DNA from: a virus | IMG/VR virus record: IMGVR_UViG_3300044956_000682 | Span: 1-46,073 of that record | Length of the DNA stretch: 46,073 bases | Direction: 5' to 3' (one strand) | In this document: positions 1-8,659 of the stretch, one piece after another | How positions within the stretch are numbered: position 1 is the first letter of the stretch | Layout of the letters: every line of letters starts with the position of its first letter | The notes under the pieces: generated by a model | The model's input: only the letters and a program-made list of their open reading frames with translations | Database searches by the model: none | Told to the model about the DNA's origin: nothing | Position numbers and translations under genes: made by a program

Positions 1-2
1 GA

Positions 3-1157
3 CAGATGTTAGATTTTGAAAAGCCAGATGCATTAATGATGTTTACAGACCCAAGATATTGGATTTGGTTATTTCAAATTGAAAATGAAATTAGGAGAAG
101 AATACCTATTATTTACCTTAATATTTGGGATAATTATCCAGCTCCATTATATAATGAATCATATTATGAGTCATGTGATGGGTTAATGGCTATATCAAAA
201 CAAACATTTAACATAAATAAATTAGTGTTAGGTGATAAAGCTAAAAATAAAGTATTAAGTTATGTACCACATGGTATTAATGAGAAAATATTTTTCCCAA
301 TTGATGATACTTCTAAACTAAATAAGGTTAAGAAAAAATTATTTGGTGATAAACAATATGACTTTATTTTAATGTTTAACTCTAGAAATATTAGACGTAA
401 GCAAATACCTGACACAATGGCTGCGTTTAAGGTATTTTTAGATAAATTACCAAAAGAAAAAGCTAATAAATGTGCTTTAATTTTACACACACAGCCTATT
501 GATGATAATGGAACTGACTTATATGCTGTACGTGATATGTTATTTACAGATGAACAGTATAATCAAATTTATTTTTCAGATTCAAGAATATCATCTCAAG
601 ATCTTAATTTAATTTATAATATTAGTGATGCTTGTATATTATTAACATCAAATGAAGGATGGGGACTATCATTAACTGAGGCAATGATGTGTGGTAAACC
701 AATTATTGCTAATGTGACTGGTGGTATGCAAGACCAAATGCGTTTTGTAGATGAGAATGGTAAGTGGATTAATTTTGATGCTGATTTTTGTTCTAACCAT
801 TTTGGCAAGTATAAACAATGTGGTGATTGGGCTATACCAGTATTTCCAAGTAACATAAGTATCCAAGGTTCAGTTCCAACTCCTTATATCTATGATGATA
901 GAGCTGATTTTAGAGACGCAGCAGATGCTATTATGAAAATATATGAAATGGGAGATGAGGAGCGTAAGTGTAGAGGTAAATTAGCTCGTGAATGGGTAAC
1001 CTCAAATGAAGCTATGATGTCAGCTGAAAATATGAGTAAAAATGTTATAAAACATATTAATGAAGTTTTGGCTAACTGGAAACCAAGATATAAATTTGAA
1101 TTAATTAAAATTGAACCACTTAAAAAAAAACATATTCGTCATAAATTAGTTTATTGA
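3..1157 (+). CDS. GT4-like glycosyltransferase, 5' partial
   Basis: GT-B fold glycosyltransferase that probably moves a sugar from a nucleotide-sugar donor. The C-terminal donor-binding half is clear: NEGWGLSLTEAMMCGKPII holds the E-x7-E signature of GT4-type retaining enzymes, followed by a glycine-rich NVTGGMQDQM. The reading frame stays open to the left edge and the first visible residues already look internal, so the N-terminal acceptor domain is cut off and the ATG at 6 is probably not the true start. The stop is 5 nt before the next glycosyltransferase's ATG at 1163, so the two are likely cotranscribed. Donor and acceptor cannot be read from sequence. Confidence 0.85.
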   Translation, partial: QMLDFEKPDALMMFTDPRYWIWLFQIENEIRRRIPIIYLNIWDNYPAPLYNESYYESCDGLMAISKQTFNINKLVLGDKAKNKVLSYVPHGINEKIFFPIDDTSKLNKVKKKLFGDKQYDFILMFNSRNIRRKQIPDTMAAFKVFLDKLPKEKANKCALILHTQPIDDNGTDLYAVRDMLFTDEQYNQIYFSDSRISSQDLNLIYNISDACILLTSNEGWGLSLTEAMMCGKPIIANVTGGMQDQMRFVDENGKWINFDADFCSNHFGKYKQCGDWAIPVFPSNISIQGSVPTPYIYDDRADFRDAADAIMKIYEMGDEERKCRGKLAREWVTSNEAMMSAENMSKNVIKHINEVLANWKPRYKFELIKIEPLKKKHIRHKLVY

Positions 1158-1162
1158 TAGTT

Positions 1163-2494
1163 ATGAAACCATTATTAGTTATAAGTTGTCCTATTGAGAC
1201 AATGTCTGGGTATGGAGCTAGAGCTAGAGACATAGTTAAAGCACTTTTAAAATATGATAAGTATAACATTAAAGTCATATCTCAACGTTGGGGAAATACA
1301 GCATGGAATGCCTTAAATTTAAATAACCTAGAAGATAAAAAACTGCATGATTTAATTTGGAAACAACCTCAATTACCTCAACAACCAGATATTTGGATTC
1401 AGATTACAGTACCAAATGAATTTCAAGCAGTAGGTAAATTTAATATTGGTATCACCGCCGGTATTGAAACTACTGTTTGTGATCCAAGCTGGATTGAAGG
1501 TATTAATAGAATGAATTTAACATTAGTATCATCTAATCATGCTAAAAGAGTATTTGAAACAAATTCATTTGAAAAAAGAAATAAGCAAAACAATCAGCTT
1601 AAAGGAATGATTAAATTAGAAAAACCAGTAGAAGTTTTATTTGAAGGAGTTAATTTAAATGAATATTTCCATGTTGATGATAATGATTTAGAAGATACTG
1701 AGTTAGTAACATCATTAGATGATATTGAAGAGGATTTTAACTTTTTATTTGTTGGACATTGGTTGCAGGGTGATATTAATGAAGATAGAAAAAATGTTGG
1801 CTACTTAATTAAAGCATTTTTAGAAACATTCAAGAACAAAAAAGGAACTAAACCAGGTTTGATTTTAAAGACCTCTCAAGTGACTAACTCTATAATGGAT
1901 AGAGATGAGATACTTAAAAAAATAGATGCTGTTAGACAAACTGTTAAAGGTACTTTACCAAACATATACTTGTTACATGGTGATCTAGAGAATAAGGATA
2001 TGAATGATTTATATAACCATGGTAAAATAAAAGCAATGGTGTCATTAACTAAAGGTGAAGGATTTGGAAGACCATTACTTGAATTTAGTTTAACTAAAAA
2101 ACCCATTATAGCTAGTAACTGGAGTGGACATATTGATTTCTTACACCCAGAATATAATGTTTTAGTGAATGGTACTTTAACTCCAGTTCATAAATCAGCT
2201 CAAGCTAAAAATATGATATTAGCTGAGTCACAGTGGTTTACACCTAATGATGAAGAAGTGGCTGATGCATTTAAATCAGTTTATAATGATTATAATAAAC
2301 ATTTAGAAAAATCTAAACGTCAAACACATTTTGCTAAAACAAATTATTCATTTAATAAAATGGCTGAGATATTAGATAATATTTTAGAATCAAAAGTACC
2401 TAAACAAGTTGAACTTAAATTACCCTCTCTAAAAAAAGTAAATAATGATGAATTACCTAAACTTAATTTACCTAAACTTAAAAAAATAGAGTGA
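1163..2494 (+). CDS. GT4-like glycosyltransferase
   Basis: Full-length GT-B enzyme of about 443 aa. The N-terminus (MKPLLVISCPIETMSGYGAR) is a Rossmann-like strand followed by the glycine-containing loop usual in GT4 proteins. The C-terminal half carries KGEGFGRPLLEFSLTKKPII, the E-x7-E donor-site signature, then ASNWSGHIDFL. A TTG at 1154 extends the frame by three codons, but the ATG at 1163 is preferred because TTG starts are not needed elsewhere here. The C-terminus has a repeated LKLPSLKK / LPKLNLPKLKK tail. The stop overlaps the next ATG by one base (TGATG), so translation is probably coupled. Confidence 0.87.
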   Translation: MKPLLVISCPIETMSGYGARARDIVKALLKYDKYNIKVISQRWGNTAWNALNLNNLEDKKLHDLIWKQPQLPQQPDIWIQITVPNEFQAVGKFNIGITAGIETTVCDPSWIEGINRMNLTLVSSNHAKRVFETNSFEKRNKQNNQLKGMIKLEKPVEVLFEGVNLNEYFHVDDNDLEDTELVTSLDDIEEDFNFLFVGHWLQGDINEDRKNVGYLIKAFLETFKNKKGTKPGLILKTSQVTNSIMDRDEILKKIDAVRQTVKGTLPNIYLLHGDLENKDMNDLYNHGKIKAMVSLTKGEGFGRPLLEFSLTKKPIIASNWSGHIDFLHPEYNVLVNGTLTPVHKSAQAKNMILAESQWFTPNDEEVADAFKSVYNDYNKHLEKSKRQTHFAKTNYSFNKMAEILDNILESKVPKQVELKLPSLKKVNNDELPKLNLPKLKKIE

Positions 2495-2625
2495 TGACAA
2501 GTAGAGATTTTATTATATGGTTTAGAGGATTTGTAGCAGGTAGTGATAATTTTAATTTAACACCTGCTGGATGGGATGAATTAAAAGAAGTATTAAAAAC
2601 AGTAAAATTAGAAAACAATGAATGA
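2494..2625 (+). CDS. Small conserved phage protein, 43 aa
   Basis: A 43-codon gene starting in the TGATG junction after the glycosyltransferase and overlapping the next gene by 8 nt. It begins MTSRDFIIWFRGFVAG and ends with a helical LTPAGWDELKEVLKTV segment. I recall similar short 'DF-x-x-W-x-x-GF' proteins being common in tailed phages, always without known function. Its place inside the sugar genes, coupled on both sides, is evidence that the island is truly phage DNA. Function unknown; a small adaptor or host-interaction role is possible but unsupported. Confidence 0.7.
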   Translation: MTSRDFIIWFRGFVAGSDNFNLTPAGWDELKEVLKTVKLENNE

Positions 2626-3046
2626 TAAATTAGTAACATGTGCTCACTGTGGATCAGATGCTTGTTATGAACATAAACAACAAGGTATATCAATTTGGAG
2701 TTGTATGAGTTGTGGATATACAACTAACGAATTAATGATTGAAGGAAGTGAGTTAGTGACTCAAACAGAAGAAGTAATGCCTGAGTTATATAAAGATATT
2801 AAGTTTATTGATACTGATAAACATGTTTGGTATCCAACAGTTATTAATATTCAGGATAAAGGTACTGTGTTTGTAAATGGTACTAATAAAGATACTTGGG
2901 GTTGGGCAGGTATTAAAGCTATAGAAACAACAGATGAAGAAAAAGAAAAACTTAAAGATGCAACTCATAAATCAGATCCTAAAACATTAAAAACATTTAC
3001 TAAAGACCAATTTGATGAGGCTTGTCATTATATTGGTTTAATTTAA
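2618..3046 (+). CDS. Zinc-ribbon protein
   Basis: 142-aa protein with an N-terminal zinc ribbon: CxxC at residues 8-11 (CAHC) and CxxC at 29-32 (CMSC), spaced as in small rubredoxin-like or transcription-factor zinc ribbons. The rest is acidic and tryptophan-rich (TWGWAGIKA) without a motif I recognise, and resembles uncharacterised phage proteins. It overlaps the preceding 43-aa gene by 8 nt and has no obvious enzymatic link to the surrounding sugar genes. A nucleic-acid or protein-binding role is the usual guess for such ribbons, not something the sequence shows. Confidence 0.75.
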   Translation: MNDKLVTCAHCGSDACYEHKQQGISIWSCMSCGYTTNELMIEGSELVTQTEEVMPELYKDIKFIDTDKHVWYPTVINIQDKGTVFVNGTNKDTWGWAGIKAIETTDEEKEKLKDATHKSDPKTLKTFTKDQFDEACHYIGLI

Positions 3047-3055
3047 AATTAAGTT

Positions 3056-3682
3056 ATGACTACTATTAGTTTTGCTATTACAGCATGGAATGAATATATT
3101 GAATTAGAACGCTTATTAGATCAATTAGTAACTATTATTAAACCAGGAGATGAAATAATGGTTCAACTAGATAATACAGCTATAGACAAGGTGAAAAAAG
3201 TAGCTGGTAAATATAATGTTAGTCAAAAATTTGAATATCATAGAATATCATCCTCATTAAATGGTGACTTTGCATCATTTAAAAACAATGTTAAAGATCA
3301 TTGTACACGTGATTGGATATTCTTTATTGATGCTGATGAATACTTAAGTGATGGATTAGCTGAAAACATTCATAATATATTGGATATGAATAAAGGTTTA
3401 GTTGATGTTATAGCTTTACCTCGTATTAATACAGTTAAAGGATTAACTCGTGTTCATATTGATAAATGGAGATGGTTTGTAGATGATAATGGTTGGGTTA
3501 ACTACCCAGATTATCAAACTCGTATTTGTACTAATAAAAAAGATATTCAATGGAAAAATAAAGTACATGAAAGATTATCTGGATGGAAAACAATAGCTAA
3601 TTTACCTAAAGGATACGAATTAATACATCCTAAAACAATTGAAAGACAAGAAAAACAAAATAAGTTTTATGAACAAATTTAA
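3056..3682 (+). CDS. GT2-family glycosyltransferase (WaaE-like)
   Basis: 208-aa GT-A enzyme. The start MTTISFAITAWNEYIELERL is the typical GT2 nucleotide-binding strand and helix. The metal-binding DxD is in WIFFIDADEYLSDG. The later RICTNKKDIQWKNKVHERL matches the W-x-x-x-VHE segment seen in short WaaE-like GT2 proteins. Length is normal for this compact subgroup. The 3' end overlaps the next gene's ATG (3669) by 14 nt. Donor and acceptor unknown. Confidence 0.85.
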   Translation: MTTISFAITAWNEYIELERLLDQLVTIIKPGDEIMVQLDNTAIDKVKKVAGKYNVSQKFEYHRISSSLNGDFASFKNNVKDHCTRDWIFFIDADEYLSDGLAENIHNILDMNKGLVDVIALPRINTVKGLTRVHIDKWRWFVDDNGWVNYPDYQTRICTNKKDIQWKNKVHERLSGWKTIANLPKGYELIHPKTIERQEKQNKFYEQI

Positions 3683-4499
3683 AGTAGGTGTTGTTGGAAA
3701 TGGTTTTGTAGGTGAAGCTCAAATATTTGCTTTTTCTCCTACAACAGATATGAAAGTATTTGATGTTGATCCTCTTAAATCAACACACACATTACTTGAA
3801 GTATTATCTCAAGATTTTATATTTGTATGTTTACCAACACCAATGAGAGAAAATGGTGAACAGGACTTATCATATGTTGAAAATTTCTTTAGTAATATAG
3901 GGTTACATAATACAGAAGCTATTTTTATTTTAAAATCAACTATATTACCAGGTACCACAAAACAATTGAAAGACAAATATAATTTTAATATAGTGTTTTG
4001 TCCTGAGTTTTTAACTGAACGAACTGCTAAATTAGACATCTTAAGTCAAGCTAGAGTTATATTTGGAGGTGAAAAACATTTAACTGATAAAGTAGAACAA
4101 TTATTCAGTCAACGATTTGCAAATAGACATTATATTCATACTGACTCAACTACAGCTGAGTTTATTAAATATATGAATAATACTTTCTTTGCTACTAAAG
4201 TAAGTATAATGAATGAATTTTATAGAATGTCTAAGGTATTAGGTATTGATTGGGAAACAGCTAAACATGGGTTTGCTTCAGATGGTAGAGTAGGTGATTC
4301 ACACTTGCATGTACCAGGACATGATGGTAAATTAGGGTTTGGAGGTACTTGTTTTCCTAAAGATATAAATGCTCTTATAACACTAGGTAAAGAATTAAAT
4401 ACACCTATGCATATTTTAGAAGCAGCTTGGAAAACAAATCTAGAAGTTAGACCAGAACAAGATTGGAAACAAATGAAAGGTAGAGCTATAAGCAAATGA
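3669..4499 (+). CDS. Short UDP-glucose/GDP-mannose dehydrogenase family protein
   Basis: NAD-dependent nucleotide-sugar dehydrogenase expected to oxidise a UDP-hexose to the uronic acid. The N-terminal Rossmann motif GNGFVG is at residues 10-15. K167/N170 sit in the middle-domain helix. The catalytic cysteine lies in GFGGTCFPKD (C228). The protein is only 276 aa, ending about 45 residues after the catalytic Cys, while usual family members are about 390-450 aa with a second Rossmann domain; that domain is absent. Start chosen at the ATG at 3669, which places the Rossmann strand at the N-terminus. The stop overlaps the next ATG (ATGA). Confidence 0.87.
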   Translation: MNKFKVGVVGNGFVGEAQIFAFSPTTDMKVFDVDPLKSTHTLLEVLSQDFIFVCLPTPMRENGEQDLSYVENFFSNIGLHNTEAIFILKSTILPGTTKQLKDKYNFNIVFCPEFLTERTAKLDILSQARVIFGGEKHLTDKVEQLFSQRFANRHYIHTDSTTAEFIKYMNNTFFATKVSIMNEFYRMSKVLGIDWETAKHGFASDGRVGDSHLHVPGHDGKLGFGGTCFPKDINALITLGKELNTPMHILEAAWKTNLEVRPEQDWKQMKGRAISK

Positions 4500-5929
4500 T
4501 TTTTTGGAGAACATATAATAATAAATTATATAGTATTGATGAAGTAGATAAATTAGGTTTTTCTATTAATGATCCATCTTATATACCTGATGATTATTTA
4601 AATAATAAAAACTTTATAATTTTAAGAACATGTTTTGGATTAGGTGACTGGGGTATCATCTCAGCTATGCCTAGAAAATTAAAAGAAAAATATCCTGACT
4701 GTAAAGTATGGATCCCATCACCAAAATTACTTCAACAACTGTTTGGCCATTTAGAAAAAAATTGGTCATCATGGTCAGATCCATTTCAAGTTGTTCATAC
4801 TATATTTGATAATAATCCTTATGTTGATGGATTTATTGACTCATTTGAAGGTGAAGTGTATAATGATCATTTTAGAATTTATGATGAAGTAAATGAGCCA
4901 TTATTAAAACAAATTTTACAATTTTGGCAATTTAATGAAATTAATGATATACAGCCTGAGTTATATTTTTCAGAACAAGAAAAAGAAATAGGTGACACTA
5001 TAATTAAACAACATGTTGGTGATCAAGACTTTGGTTGTTTATTATTATCTAATAGATATAATTATGAATCTGATAATATTCTAATTGATGAGTTAAAAAA
5101 ATATAATTTACCTTATTTCTACTGGACCAAAGATCCATTATCAATGACCCGATTTAATTTTATCAATCAGGTATTGAATATGAGAAATATTGATACTCAG
5201 ATACAACTATATATTAAAACTAAAGCTAAAGTTAATATAGGTAATCAAGCAGGCATAACTCAATTAGTTGTTAGATACTCAAAAGTAATAGAGTTACAAA
5301 GACAATTTCCAATATCATCTAATATTATTGATGGTGAAACACTAGTGTTTGATCCATTAAAGGTTAAATTATTAAAAAATGTTCCTGATAAATGGGAATC
5401 TAAAACAACTACATCCTTAAAATTTAAATCAGAGTTAATTGATTTCTTTAATAAAGATAAGTATAAAAATTTAACAGCATTAGAAGTAGGATCATCAACT
5501 GGATATACAACTAGGATATTAAGTAATTTATTTAAGTCAGTTACAGCTATAGATGTTTTACCTGAACGACATGAGTTTTCAAAAATTAATGTTAATCATG
5601 AATGTGATAATATAAATTATGTAGTAGCTGATGTGTATAATAAAAAATGGGATTTTGGTCATCACGATATAGTACTAATTGACTGTATACACACATATCA
5701 ACATGTTAAACAAGATATTTTAAATGTTATAGAATTATGTAATAAACCAATATTAGTGTTTGATGACTATGGATTATTTCCAGACATCAAACAAGCAATT
5801 GATGAATTTATAAACACTGGTCAATTAGTTGTGTTAGAGTATATAGGACATCATGCTGGTACTATTATACCAAAAACACAAAATAAGATTTTGAAACATT
5901 ATGAAGGTATTATATGTCAAGTAAAATAG
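4496..5929 (+). CDS. Fusion: GT-B (heptosyltransferase-like) + class I methyltransferase
   Basis: 477-aa two-domain protein. Residues about 40-280 resemble GT9/heptosyltransferase-type GT-B proteins: RTCFGLGDWGIISAMP at the start and KVNIGNQAGITQLVVRY in the donor-site half. Residues about 315-470 are a class I SAM methyltransferase, with LEVGSSTGYTTRIL as the SAM-binding loop, AIDVLPE after it, and DIVLIDCIHTYQHV as the motif IV region. It could transfer and then methylate a sugar. It starts in an ATGA overlap with the dehydrogenase gene and overlaps the next gene by 16 nt. The methyltransferase half is surer than the glycosyltransferase half. Confidence 0.78.
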   Translation: MIFWRTYNNKLYSIDEVDKLGFSINDPSYIPDDYLNNKNFIILRTCFGLGDWGIISAMPRKLKEKYPDCKVWIPSPKLLQQLFGHLEKNWSSWSDPFQVVHTIFDNNPYVDGFIDSFEGEVYNDHFRIYDEVNEPLLKQILQFWQFNEINDIQPELYFSEQEKEIGDTIIKQHVGDQDFGCLLLSNRYNYESDNILIDELKKYNLPYFYWTKDPLSMTRFNFINQVLNMRNIDTQIQLYIKTKAKVNIGNQAGITQLVVRYSKVIELQRQFPISSNIIDGETLVFDPLKVKLLKNVPDKWESKTTTSLKFKSELIDFFNKDKYKNLTALEVGSSTGYTTRILSNLFKSVTAIDVLPERHEFSKINVNHECDNINYVVADVYNKKWDFGHHDIVLIDCIHTYQHVKQDILNVIELCNKPILVFDDYGLFPDIKQAIDEFINTGQLVVLEYIGHHAGTIIPKTQNKILKHYEGIICQVK

Positions 5930-6636
5930 CTATATATACATCAATATTTGGTCAATATGATCCACTCACAAATCCATTAGTTAAGCCATCTAATTGTGAT
6001 TTTATTTGTTTCACTGATTCAGATTATAAATCTGATATTTGGAATATAAAAAAAGTTCCTATTATTTATAATGACTCTAATAGAAATGCTAAAAAATTTA
6101 AAGTATTACCTCATAGGTATTTAAAAGAATATGAGTATAGTATTTGGATAGATGGTAATATGTTATTACAGTCTGATCCAAATGAATTAATAGAGTTAGT
6201 TTTAAAGTCATCTAATGTAGCTTTTTTTAGTCACGCTAATAATATTTTAGATCCAAGAAATTGTTTATATGATGAAGCATCTCATATTATTCAAATTGGA
6301 AAAATAAACTATCAGAAAAATCCAGAACGAGGAATATTAGCTTATAAAGATAATCCTGATATTATATCAAAACAAATTGAAAAATATCAGTATGCTGGTT
6401 ATCCTAAGAATAATGGTTTAATAACAGGTATGGTTATAGTACGTAGACATAATGAATATGATTGTATTCAAACAATGGAAAGTTGGTGGGAAGAAATTTC
6501 ATATAATTCTAAACGTGACCAATTAAGTTTTAACTATTGCGCTTGGAAAAATAATTTAAAATTTGAATATATACCTGGAGACTCAAGAGACAATAAGTAT
6601 TTTAAAAATCTGGGTAAACATATAGGAAAAAAATAA
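5914..6636 (+). CDS. DUF616/TOD1-like glycosyltransferase
   Basis: 240-aa protein beginning MSSKIAIYTSIFGQYDPLTN, the opening typical of the TOD1/MUCI70 (DUF616) glycosyltransferase-like domain. FICFTDSDYKSDIW and YSIWIDGNMLL follow, the second being the acidic metal-site strand of the family. ITGMVIVRRHNEYDC and WWEEISYNSKRDQLSFNY match the C-terminal part. Overlaps the upstream fusion gene by 16 nt and stops 3 nt before the next ATG. Known members are GT-A-like enzymes; the substrate here is unknown. Confidence 0.78.
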   Translation: MSSKIAIYTSIFGQYDPLTNPLVKPSNCDFICFTDSDYKSDIWNIKKVPIIYNDSNRNAKKFKVLPHRYLKEYEYSIWIDGNMLLQSDPNELIELVLKSSNVAFFSHANNILDPRNCLYDEASHIIQIGKINYQKNPERGILAYKDNPDIISKQIEKYQYAGYPKNNGLITGMVIVRRHNEYDCIQTMESWWEEISYNSKRDQLSFNYCAWKNNLKFEYIPGDSRDNKYFKNLGKHIGKK

Positions 6637-6639
6637 TAA

Positions 6640-7446
6640 ATGAAAAATATAGTTTTTATACCTTTTATTAAACGACAGCAAGAATATACTAGTAAATCTA
6701 GTATTGGTAAAGTAGGTCGAACTGATGGATATGAGTTTGGTATAGATTCTTGGAGGCAGTGGTGTAAAAAAAATAATTGTGAGTTGGTTATTATGGATCA
6801 ACTACTAATGCCTGAGTCTGAAATGTTAATAACATGGCAACGATGGTATGTTTTAGATATTTTAGTACATAGTGGTATTGAATATGATCAAGTATTAGTT
6901 GTTGATGCAGACTCAATAGTACATCCAGACTGTCCTAATTTTTTTAATTTGACAGATAGAAAATTTTCTAGTCCATTAACAGATGGTGATTATGAATGGG
7001 TGTCAAGAGCTATAAATGGCTACTCTAAAATGTTTTTTAATAAAGAATGTTGTATACCTAATTATGAATTTTTTCAAACTGGATTTGTTATTGTTAATAA
7101 AGATCATAAAGAATTTTTATCCAAATGTATGAGTTGGTATTTACAAAATCAACAAGCAGTGATTCAATCATATGAAACTTTATTAACAGGTAGTGATATA
7201 ACACTTATAAATTGTTTACGTAAAGAATTTAATATTAAATTAAATATATTACCTAGAGAATATGGTGTAATGGATTTAGCTAGAAAAAATTTATTATATA
7301 TCTCTAAACAATGTTGGTGGAAAGATGATTTAACAAATCTATATAACTCAGGATGGGTTTATCAATTTAATGCTATACCTCAAAATGAGTTAGGCCGCAC
7401 TAGAGCTTATTTCATGCAACGTATATATAATGAATTATACAAATAG
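6640..7446 (+). CDS. GT-A glycosyltransferase-like protein
   Basis: 268-aa protein with a GT-A style DxD in QVLVVDADSIVHPDC, preceded by a Rossmann-like N-terminus (MKNIVFIPFIKRQQEY) and followed by FQTGFVIVNKDHKEFL, where such enzymes usually have an acceptor-loop 'N-x-G' segment. Near the C-terminus are several tryptophans (QCWWKDDLTNLYNSGW). Family not assigned beyond GT-A-like. It lies 3 nt after the preceding gene. The 36-nt gap behind it, the largest so far in this block, carries a promoter-like sequence. Confidence 0.72.
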   Translation: MKNIVFIPFIKRQQEYTSKSSIGKVGRTDGYEFGIDSWRQWCKKNNCELVIMDQLLMPESEMLITWQRWYVLDILVHSGIEYDQVLVVDADSIVHPDCPNFFNLTDRKFSSPLTDGDYEWVSRAINGYSKMFFNKECCIPNYEFFQTGFVIVNKDHKEFLSKCMSWYLQNQQAVIQSYETLLTGSDITLINCLRKEFNIKLNILPREYGVMDLARKNLLYISKQCWWKDDLTNLYNSGWVYQFNAIPQNELGRTRAYFMQRIYNELYK

Positions 7447-7480
7447 TTTGGTAAAACATAAAAAAATAATTATATTTAGA
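7447..7480 (+). promoter_or_regulatory. Bacteroidota-type promoter candidate
   Basis: TTTG at 7447-7450, 20 nt, then TATATTTAG at 7471-7479, close to the known Bacteroidota consensus TTTG-N19-21-TAnnTTTG. It fills the gap just before the aminotransferase gene (ATG 7483), leaving a very short leader. Read from sequence only. Confidence 0.45.
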
Positions 7481-7482
7481 AT

Positions 7483-8658
7483 ATGCAAAACATACCTTTA
7501 TTTAAAGTACATATGGCAGATACAGCTCCTGAGAAAGTAACTCAAGTGCTTAAAAGTGGTTTTATTGGCCAGGGACCAGTGGTTGATGAGTTTGAGGAGC
7601 ATCTAAAAAAATATTTTAGACATGATAAAATCTTAACTGTTAATGCTGCTACATCAGCTGAACATTTAGCATTACATATGCTTAAAAAACCATCTAACCA
7701 TATGCTTGGATTTGATGGTTATGCTACTTCTTATTGGCCTGGAATACAGAATGGTGATGAAGTGTTGACTACAGCTTTAACTTGTACAGCCACTAACTGG
7801 CCTATACTAGCTAATAACTTTAAGATTAAATGGGTTGATATTGATCCTGATACATTAAATATGGATCTAGATGATTTAGCTAGAAAAATTACTCCTAAAA
7901 CTAAAGCTATATTTGTAGTGCATTGGGGTGGTTATCCAATTGATTTAGATAGGTTAGCTGAAATACAAAATCAAGCTTATAAGTTGTATAATTTCAAACC
8001 AGCTATTATTGAGGATTGTGCTCATGCTATGGGCAGTAAATATAAAGGTAAATTAATTGGTACACATGGTAACATTTGTACTTTTAGTTTACAAGCTATT
8101 AAACATATCACCTCAGGTGATGGTGGTTTATTATTTTTACCTCATGATGAATTATATAAAAGAGGTAAGCTATTGAGGTGGTATGGTATTGATAGAGAAG
8201 GTAATCGTAAAGATTTTAGGTGTGAAGCTGATATTTCAGAGTGGGGATTTAAGTTTCATATGAATGATATTAATGCAGCTATTGGCTTAGAGAATTTTAA
8301 ATGTATTAATAATATAGTCTTTAAACATAAATCAAATGCTGCTTATTATGATAGTGAATTACAAAATATTGATGGTTTGACTTTACCTAAACGACATAGT
8401 GATAGAGAATCAGCATTTTGGATTTATAGTATTTTAGTAGAGCGTAAAAATGATTTTCAACGTTATATGGCTGAGAAAGGTATAGCATGTTCACAAGTAC
8501 ATGAGCGTAATGATATTCATAGTTGTGTTAAAGAATATAGATCATTACTACCTAATCTAAGCAAAACAGTTCCTAAATTATCATCCATTCCAGTTGGATG
8601 GTGGGTGACTGAAGAACAAAGAGAATATATTGTTGACTGTATAAAACAAGGATGGTAA
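7483..8658 (+). CDS. DegT/DnrJ/EryC1/StrS-family sugar aminotransferase
   Basis: 391-aa PLP-dependent aminotransferase that adds an amino group to a keto nucleotide-sugar. It has the opening IPLFKVHMADTAPEKVTQVL, the phosphate/PLP-contacting NAATSAEHLALHM, E177-D178 in IIEDCAHAMGSKYKG (Asp to the PLP ring nitrogen), and the Schiff-base lysine K207 in FSLQAIKHITSGDGG. Length is normal for the family. An insertion around residues 70-90 (SNHMLGFDGYATSYWPGIQN) separates the PLP-site helix from the usual GDEVLTTALT strand. It probably works with the dehydrogenase and the epimerase/dehydratases of this island to build an amino sugar. Confidence 0.93.
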   Translation: MQNIPLFKVHMADTAPEKVTQVLKSGFIGQGPVVDEFEEHLKKYFRHDKILTVNAATSAEHLALHMLKKPSNHMLGFDGYATSYWPGIQNGDEVLTTALTCTATNWPILANNFKIKWVDIDPDTLNMDLDDLARKITPKTKAIFVVHWGGYPIDLDRLAEIQNQAYKLYNFKPAIIEDCAHAMGSKYKGKLIGTHGNICTFSLQAIKHITSGDGGLLFLPHDELYKRGKLLRWYGIDREGNRKDFRCEADISEWGFKFHMNDINAAIGLENFKCINNIVFKHKSNAAYYDSELQNIDGLTLPKRHSDRESAFWIYSILVERKNDFQRYMAEKGIACSQVHERNDIHSCVKEYRSLLPNLSKTVPKLSSIPVGWWVTEEQREYIVDCIKQGW

Positions 8659-8659
8659 T

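Noticed and set aside
1154-1162. TTG start for the second glycosyltransferase
   Set aside because: The ATG at 1163 gives the standard N-terminus and no TTG start is needed in this window.
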